From: Gp6-AA40 sp050742535
GTDB taxonomy: Bacteria; Acidobacteriota; Vicinamibacteria; Vicinamibacterales; UBA2999
Assembly (NCBI GenBank): GCA_050742535.1
Contig: JBOGIQ010000247.1
Coordinates: forward strand, 1-9,302
DNA: 9,302 bases
Direction: 5' to 3'
Of the stretch, positions 5,758-9,302 are shown one piece after another. The notes beneath the pieces were generated by a model, which was given only the letters and a program-made list of their open reading frames with translations, was not told the origin of the DNA and searched no databases. A program made the position numbers and the translations under genes. Positions within the stretch are counted from its first letter, which is position 1. Each line of letters begins with the position of its first letter.

Positions 5758-5789
5758 AAGTAGCTTCCGCCTGAAGGCGGAAGCTACTT
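5758..5789. terminator. Perfect palindrome between convergent genes, probable two-way terminator / REP-like element
   Basis: AAGTAGCTTCCGCC, loop TGAA, GGCGGAAGCTACTT: 14 base pairs without a mismatch. It starts 2 bp after the stop of the 5390 gene and its right arm contains the stop codon (5786-5784) of the convergent FAH-fold gene, so both messages would end in it. Flanking AA/TT gives only a short T-tract either way. The core has GTAG at the foot and a TGAA/TTCA loop, the same plan as the palindromes at 2666-2754, so a REP origin is possible. Confidence 0.7.
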
Positions 5790-6890
5790 TGCGTTCTCGA
5801 CGCGGTTGGTCAGCGTTCCCACGCCCTCATAGGTGCATACCGTGCGATCGCCGGCCTTCAGGAAGATGGGCGGTGTGCGCGCGGAACCGACGCCGTCTGG
5901 CGTTCCGGTGGCAATGATGTCACCGGCGCGCAGCGTCATGATGTTCGACCCGTACGCAATCAGCTCGTTGACGGTGTGGATCATGTAGGACGTGTTGGAG
6001 TCCTGCATCAGCGTGCCATTCAGCGTGAACTTCACCGGCATCTTCTGCGGGTTGGGAACGAACTCCTTCGGCGTGATGAACGGGCCGAGCGGAGCGAACG
6101 TGTCGTGCGACTTGGCAATCAGCCAGTCCGAAGATCCGTAGCGGTCGTCGGCGCGTCCGCCGCGATCCGACACGTCGTGCTCGAGCGTGTAGCCGAAGAT
6201 GTAGTTCGACGCCTGCGCGGCCGGGACGCGGCTCGTCGTTCGGCTAAGGACGACACCGAGCTCGCACTCCCAGTCGATCTGCGTGCGGCCGACGGGAATA
6301 CGGATCGCTTCACCCTCCGCGATGATCGCGGATGTTGCCTTGAGGAACAGGTACGGATTCCAGCGAGTGTCGCTCGCACTGCGCTCCCAGATGCCAGGCG
6401 CGCTTTTGGTCGCCGGCGTTGCCGAGCCGGCAGGAGCGCCGGCGGCTCGTCCCGTGCTCACGCCTGCGGATGTGGCAACACCCTGGCGCGCCATTTCTTC
6501 TCCATGTGCGCGGTAGTTCACGGCCGCGTTGAGCAGTGTCGCCGGCATGACCGGCGGCAGGATCTTGAGTGCGGACAGTTCGTGCACGTAGGCCGGGCGC
6601 GAGCCGGGTGCGGTGGGCACGGCTTTGAGGATGGCGTAGATGCGCGTACGGAGTCCGGAATCGTAGCGGGTGATGACGTCCTTCATGTCGCCGATGGCGG
6701 GAGCCGTCCGGCCGGGAACTGCGGCATCCGCCGCATTGAGATCGATGACCAGCGAGTCGCGGACGATTCCGACGAACGTACGCCCTTGCTGTTGAAACGT
6801 GCCCAGTTTGAACGGGGCGGGCGCCTGCGCGTGAAGGGCGCTGGCAGTCAAAAAGGCCGCAACCGCGGCAATTAACAGACGTTTCAGCAT
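5784..6890 (-). CDS. Exported fumarylacetoacetate hydrolase (FAH)-fold protein
   Basis: 368 residues from ATG 6890. Residues 1-22 are a clear signal peptide (MLKRLLIAAVAAFLTASALHAQ), unusual because most FAH-family enzymes (C-C bond hydrolases, decarboxylases and isomerases of 2-oxo acids) are cytoplasmic. Family landmarks: NYRAHGEE (125-132); metal ligands Glu208 and Glu210 in DWECELGVVL, with Asp239 in LEHDVSDR; SHDTFAPLGPFI (261-272); LNGTLMQ (290-296); and GDIIATGTPDGVG (323-335). The Mg/Mn-binding residues and the GTPxGVG loop are intact, so an active enzyme is likely, acting outside the cytoplasm on an unknown acyl-pyruvate-like substrate. Between the first and second blocks lies an Ala/Gly/Ser/Thr-rich insertion (about 138-166) that looks like a flexible loop. 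A GAGAG six bases before ATG may serve as Shine-Dalgarno. It is convergent with the 5390 gene and divergent from the 7077 gene. Confidence 0.88.
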   Translation of the reverse strand: MLKRLLIAAVAAFLTASALHAQAPAPFKLGTFQQQGRTFVGIVRDSLVIDLNAADAAVPGRTAPAIGDMKDVITRYDSGLRTRIYAILKAVPTAPGSRPAYVHELSALKILPPVMPATLLNAAVNYRAHGEEMARQGVATSAGVSTGRAAGAPAGSATPATKSAPGIWERSASDTRWNPYLFLKATSAIIAEGEAIRIPVGRTQIDWECELGVVLSRTTSRVPAAQASNYIFGYTLEHDVSDRGGRADDRYGSSDWLIAKSHDTFAPLGPFITPKEFVPNPQKMPVKFTLNGTLMQDSNTSYMIHTVNELIAYGSNIMTLRAGDIIATGTPDGVGSARTPPIFLKAGDRTVCTYEGVGTLTNRVENAK

Positions 6891-6917
6891 GCTCCACTCT
6901 CTTTGGCTGAAGCCGAG

Positions 6918-6960
6918 GCCGCGACTCCCGCGCGGGCAAAAGGTCGCAGGCTGTCGCGGC
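6918..6960. repeat. Nested inverted repeat upstream of the FAH-fold gene
   Basis: GCCGCGAC (6918-6925) and GTCGCGGC (6953-6960) are perfect inverted arms 27 bp apart; inside lies a perfect 10-bp palindrome CCCGCGCGGG (6927-6936). They sit 28-70 bp upstream of ATG 6890 in the 186-bp divergent gap. This could be an operator pair or chance in GC-rich DNA. The rest of the gap (6961-7076) shows only an isolated plus-strand GATAAT (6992-6997) as a possible -10. Confidence 0.35.
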
Positions 6961-7063
6961 TATTCAAAGGATCACCGGCACGGGCGCCATGGATAATCTC
7001 TGAGTGCGGCTGGTACTTGCAAGAGATGGCGCGGCACACGTGGAATTGAAGCGCCCCGGGGAT

Positions 7064-7068
7064 AGGAG
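7064..7068 (+). promoter_or_regulatory. Shine-Dalgarno of the TIGR03435 gene
   Basis: AGGAG eight bases before ATG 7077 supports that start. Confidence 0.6.
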
Positions 7069-7076
7069 TTGTCAAA

Positions 7077-7904
7077 ATGAGTCGACTCATCGCGATCCTC
7101 CTGGCGGTCAGCGGCGTCGGCCTTACTGCGGCTCAGCAAACCGCGCCCGTCATTCAATTCGAAGTCGCGTCGGTGAAGGTCAACGCGAGTGGCGATACAG
7201 AGAGTATGTGGACGTTCCCCCCCTCCGGGCAGATCCACATGACGAATGTGACAGTGAGGGAAATCATCATCCAGGCGTTCCAGCTGAACCGCCAATTAGC
7301 TCGATTTGCATTGGTTGGACTGCCGGAACGTTTTGTGAGGACTCGCTTCGACATCACCGCAAAACCTCCTGACGACGCACCCACCGGCCAGACGCCCGCG
7401 ATGCTTCGGGGACTGCTGACCGAACGGTTCGGCCTCCGCACACACACGGAAAAGCGTGCCACTCCGGTGTACGCGTTGAAGGTCGCAAGTGCCGGAGGTT
7501 TTGGCTCCAACTTTCGTGCGTCACAGCACAATTGCGATGAGTGGGTGAAGGCGGCCCCGCAAGGGAATGTCGTTGAGCCAGCGGACGCCAATGGAAAGAG
7601 CTGGTGCCGATCAAACCCATTCGATCGCGATGGAATATCTGCTCGGGGCGCAGGCACCATTGCGCAACTGATTCGGAGTGTTCAAGCATTCGTGGATCGG
7701 CCAATCGCGGACATGACAGGTCTCAGTGGAAATTTCGAATGGGAGGTGAAATTCGTATCCACTTCTCTGGGTCGCGCATCCGGTCCCAACGTTCCGGAAG
7801 TGTTTACCGCCTTCCGTGAGCAACTTGGGTTAACGCTGGAAGCCCAAACTGCGCCACAAGAGGTCCTTGTGATTGATCAAGTACAAATGCCGACTCCGGA
7901 CTGA
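7077..7904 (+). CDS. TIGR03435 / DUF3738 family 'soil-associated' exported protein
   Basis: 275 residues; function of the family is unknown. Residues 1-20 are a signal peptide (MSRLIAILLAVSGVGLTAAQ). Family landmarks run the whole length: FEVASVKVNASGD (28-40), the segment around GQIHMTNVTVREIIIQAF (51-68), ERFVRTRFDITAK (84-96), MLRGLLTERFGLRTHTEKR (109-127), TPVYALKVA (129-137), the late DMTGLSGNFEWEVKF (212-226), and the closing FTAFREQLGLTLEAQ (243-257) with EVLVIDQVQMPTP (262-274). These genes occur in large paralogous sets in soil Acidobacteria, which is the strongest lineage hint here. Base composition differs from the surroundings: hand counts give 29/60 G+C at 7261-7320 and 7681-7740, against 42/60 at 8521-8580, compatible with recent transfer or relaxed codon use. 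Two cysteines in the mature domain (Cys153, Cys177) could form a disulfide. It is convergent with the AsmA-like gene. Confidence 0.92.
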   Translation: MSRLIAILLAVSGVGLTAAQQTAPVIQFEVASVKVNASGDTESMWTFPPSGQIHMTNVTVREIIIQAFQLNRQLARFALVGLPERFVRTRFDITAKPPDDAPTGQTPAMLRGLLTERFGLRTHTEKRATPVYALKVASAGGFGSNFRASQHNCDEWVKAAPQGNVVEPADANGKSWCRSNPFDRDGISARGAGTIAQLIRSVQAFVDRPIADMTGLSGNFEWEVKFVSTSLGRASGPNVPEVFTAFREQLGLTLEAQTAPQEVLVIDQVQMPTPD

Positions 7905-7906
7905 CG

Positions 7907-7931
7907 GCCTCGCCGAAGCCTCGGCGGAGGC
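7907..7931. terminator. Bulged GC-rich hairpin between convergent genes
   Basis: GCCTCGCCGA pairs with TCGGCGGAGGC around an AGCC loop, with a single unpaired base. It begins 2 bp after the TGA of the TIGR03435 gene and ends 13 bp before the stop of the convergent gene. No T-tract follows, so a terminator role is uncertain; it lacks the GTAG foot of the other palindromes in the window. Confidence 0.45.
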
Positions 7932-7944
7932 GGGGACACTACGA

Positions 7945-9302
7945 CTAAAAGACGCGGCCGAAGTCCAGACCGAACTGTGGTTTCGAGCGAGTCCCCGAGA
8001 TACGAATGGGCAGTTGCGTCCCGCCGCCCTTTCGACGGAAGAGCGGCTGCGCGAGCCGTGCCAGGAATGACTTGACGCCGCTCGTCATGTCCGCGAGCGT
8101 CGCGTCCGTGAGCAGATCGCCCTCGAAGTTCATCACCTGGCTGTTCAAGTCGTACGACCCGTGCAGCTGGACCGTCGAGCCAGGTACCGCAAACGTCAGC
8201 TCCGAGAAGGTCAATGCGCCGTTCGCCAGCTTGAACCGCCCACGCAGATTCGAGACGACGCGTTCCTTTTCGGCGCCTTCATCGCTTTCTTCACCGCGCC
8301 CGCGGCGGCTCAGCGTCGTAATCCGCCGCTGCACGTTCAAGTTGGTGAAGCGCGCCTGTGCCAGCTCGAACCGGCCATCGAGCTGCAGCCGATCCACCAC
8401 ATCCTCGGGTCCGGCGGGCAGCACCATGTGCGTCGTCAGGTTGACCTGCCCGACGAGCGGCGGTTTCGCCGCCTTCACCGCCAGCTGCATCAGATCCTCG
8501 AGGCGCGCCTTGTCCAGGATCACGTCGAGCTCGACGTGCCGTCCCTTGACGTCCTGCGCGCGGACGATGGCGCCTTTGGCGGCAATCGCGGACTCGTTCA
8601 GTTTCGCGTCAACGCGTTCGAGAATCGTGTCGCCGTTCGTGCCGTCGACGATGGCCTTGAAGCGCGTGTTCAGGATCACCTTCTGCCCGGCGAGGTCGAG
8701 CGAGAAGTCGGGCATCTCGGTCGTGCCCTCGACTTCGATCCGCTCGAGTACGCCGCGGTATGTGCCAGACGAGGACAGGGTTCCGCCAAGACCCTTGATC
8801 ACGTTCATGTCGGCGTTCTGGAACAGGTAATTCCCGCTCACCGGTGTGAGGCCCGGCTCATCAGCGTGCCACGGGCCGAACGCGCCGGTGGTGTCGATGA
8901 CGCCCCGAGGCACCGGGTTGATGAGGCCGGCGGTGAATGGCGAGCCGGACGCGGCACCGAAGTCACGCATCACGAGGTTCTGGATGTCCCACGTGCGCGG
9001 GAGGCGGTCCGGCCTGCGGGAGTGGATCTCGACGCGCGCGGATCGGGCTTCGATCCGATCGATGAGGATCGGCGACGGGCGCTCCACATGGGGCACGTGC
9101 GGCGTCTTCTCGTCAGGCTTGCCGGGATTGAGGCCTCCTGGCGGCATACGCACGGCAAGCCCCTGGATAGCCACTTTGTCCAGCCGCACGGGCGTGCGCA
9201 CCAGGTCGAGAAACGCCGCGGACGACTCGAACGAGTCGATCGTGATGAGCGGCGGAACGTCGGTCCGGCCGTTGTGCTGCAGCGTCAGTTTCGTTCCCGC
9301 GG
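7945..9302 (-). CDS. AsmA-like envelope protein, N-terminal part beyond window edge
   Basis: Frame open from the right edge to TAG 7947-7945, 451 residues visible; the true start lies outside, and the GTG at 9201 is internal because the upstream codons (PPLITIDSFESSAAFLDLV) continue the domain without a stop. The pattern is that of AsmA/TamB-related proteins, long beta-rich proteins that are anchored in the inner membrane, extend through the periplasm and are implicated in lipid transport or outer-membrane homeostasis in model bacteria. Seen here: repeated short beta-like units (IDRIEARSARVEIHSRRP; GTYRGVLERIEVEGTTEMPDF; RFKLANGALTFSELTFAVPG), a C-terminal AsmA-like stretch VQLHGSYDLNSQVMNFEG, MTSGVKSFLARLAQPLF, and the typical ending PIRISGTRSKPQFGLDFGRVF. 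A charged loop (RRGRGEESDEGAEKE, near residues 336-350) interrupts the C-terminal domain. The N-terminal membrane helix cannot be seen. The family call is good; the partner and cargo are unknown. Confidence 0.8.
   Translation of the reverse strand, partial: AGTKLTLQHNGRTDVPPLITIDSFESSAAFLDLVRTPVRLDKVAIQGLAVRMPPGGLNPGKPDEKTPHVPHVERPSPILIDRIEARSARVEIHSRRPDRLPRTWDIQNLVMRDFGAASGSPFTAGLINPVPRGVIDTTGAFGPWHADEPGLTPVSGNYLFQNADMNVIKGLGGTLSSSGTYRGVLERIEVEGTTEMPDFSLDLAGQKVILNTRFKAIVDGTNGDTILERVDAKLNESAIAAKGAIVRAQDVKGRHVELDVILDKARLEDLMQLAVKAAKPPLVGQVNLTTHMVLPAGPEDVVDRLQLDGRFELAQARFTNLNVQRRITTLSRRGRGEESDEGAEKERVVSNLRGRFKLANGALTFSELTFAVPGSTVQLHGSYDLNSQVMNFEGDLLTDATLADMTSGVKSFLARLAQPLFRRKGGGTQLPIRISGTRSKPQFGLDFGRVF

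Noticed and set aside
5976..6875. Plus-strand open frame of 299 codons antisense to the FAH-fold gene
   Set aside because: Composition is Arg/Val/Gly-heavy without recognisable motifs, and the opposite strand carries an intact enzyme with signal peptide and metal site.
8006..8830. Plus-strand open frame of 274 codons antisense to the AsmA-like gene
   Set aside because: Ser/Arg/Thr-rich shadow translation with no domain; the minus-strand frame continues through the window edge with family features.

Overview
The window looks like chromosomal DNA of a GC-rich soil bacterium, most probably an acidobacterium (Vicinamibacteria-like). The best lineage markers are a TIGR03435/DUF3738 'soil-associated' protein (7077-7904) and two secreted families that I associate with Acidobacteriota (3463-4509 and the signal-peptide-bearing FAH-fold protein 5784-6890). 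This lineage call rests on recognising families by eye, not on a database search.

Layout. (1) 1-1868, minus strand: a cytoplasmic Ser/Thr protein kinase with a C-terminal zinc ribbon, followed after 71 nt by ilvE (branched-chain aminotransferase), whose 3' end runs off the left edge. (2) 1916-2665, plus strand: rsmE (16S rRNA m3U1498 methyltransferase), divergent from the kinase across a 47-bp spacer. (3) 2666-2757: convergent gap filled with three 24-nt GTAG-type REP palindromes. (4) 2758-3405, minus: secreted SGNH/GDSL hydrolase, divergent from (5) a plus-strand run 3463-5755. The run holds a secreted two-domain protein with a lipocalin-like DUF3471-type C-terminus, a secreted protein of a conserved uncharacterised family, and a small six-cysteine cytoplasmic protein. 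(6) 5758-5789: a perfect 14-bp-stem palindrome that ends both the plus-strand run and the convergent FAH-fold gene. (7) 5784-6890, minus: exported fumarylacetoacetate-hydrolase-fold protein. (8) 7077-7904, plus: TIGR03435 protein, visibly less GC-rich than its surroundings. (9) 7945-9302, minus: C-terminal part of an AsmA-like envelope protein that enters from the right edge.

How the genes relate. There is no obvious single pathway. Housekeeping genes (ilvE, rsmE) sit at the left; the centre and right are dominated by exported or envelope proteins. Coding density is high, and no gap over about 190 bp exists. No tRNA, rRNA, CRISPR array, insertion sequence, phage gene or defence cassette was seen. 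The features most worth a second look are the REP-like palindromes, the kinase's Arg-for-Lys catalytic loop plus zinc ribbon, the RsmE motif changes, and the shared -10-like hexamers between divergent genes. I do not see a convincing new multi-gene system.
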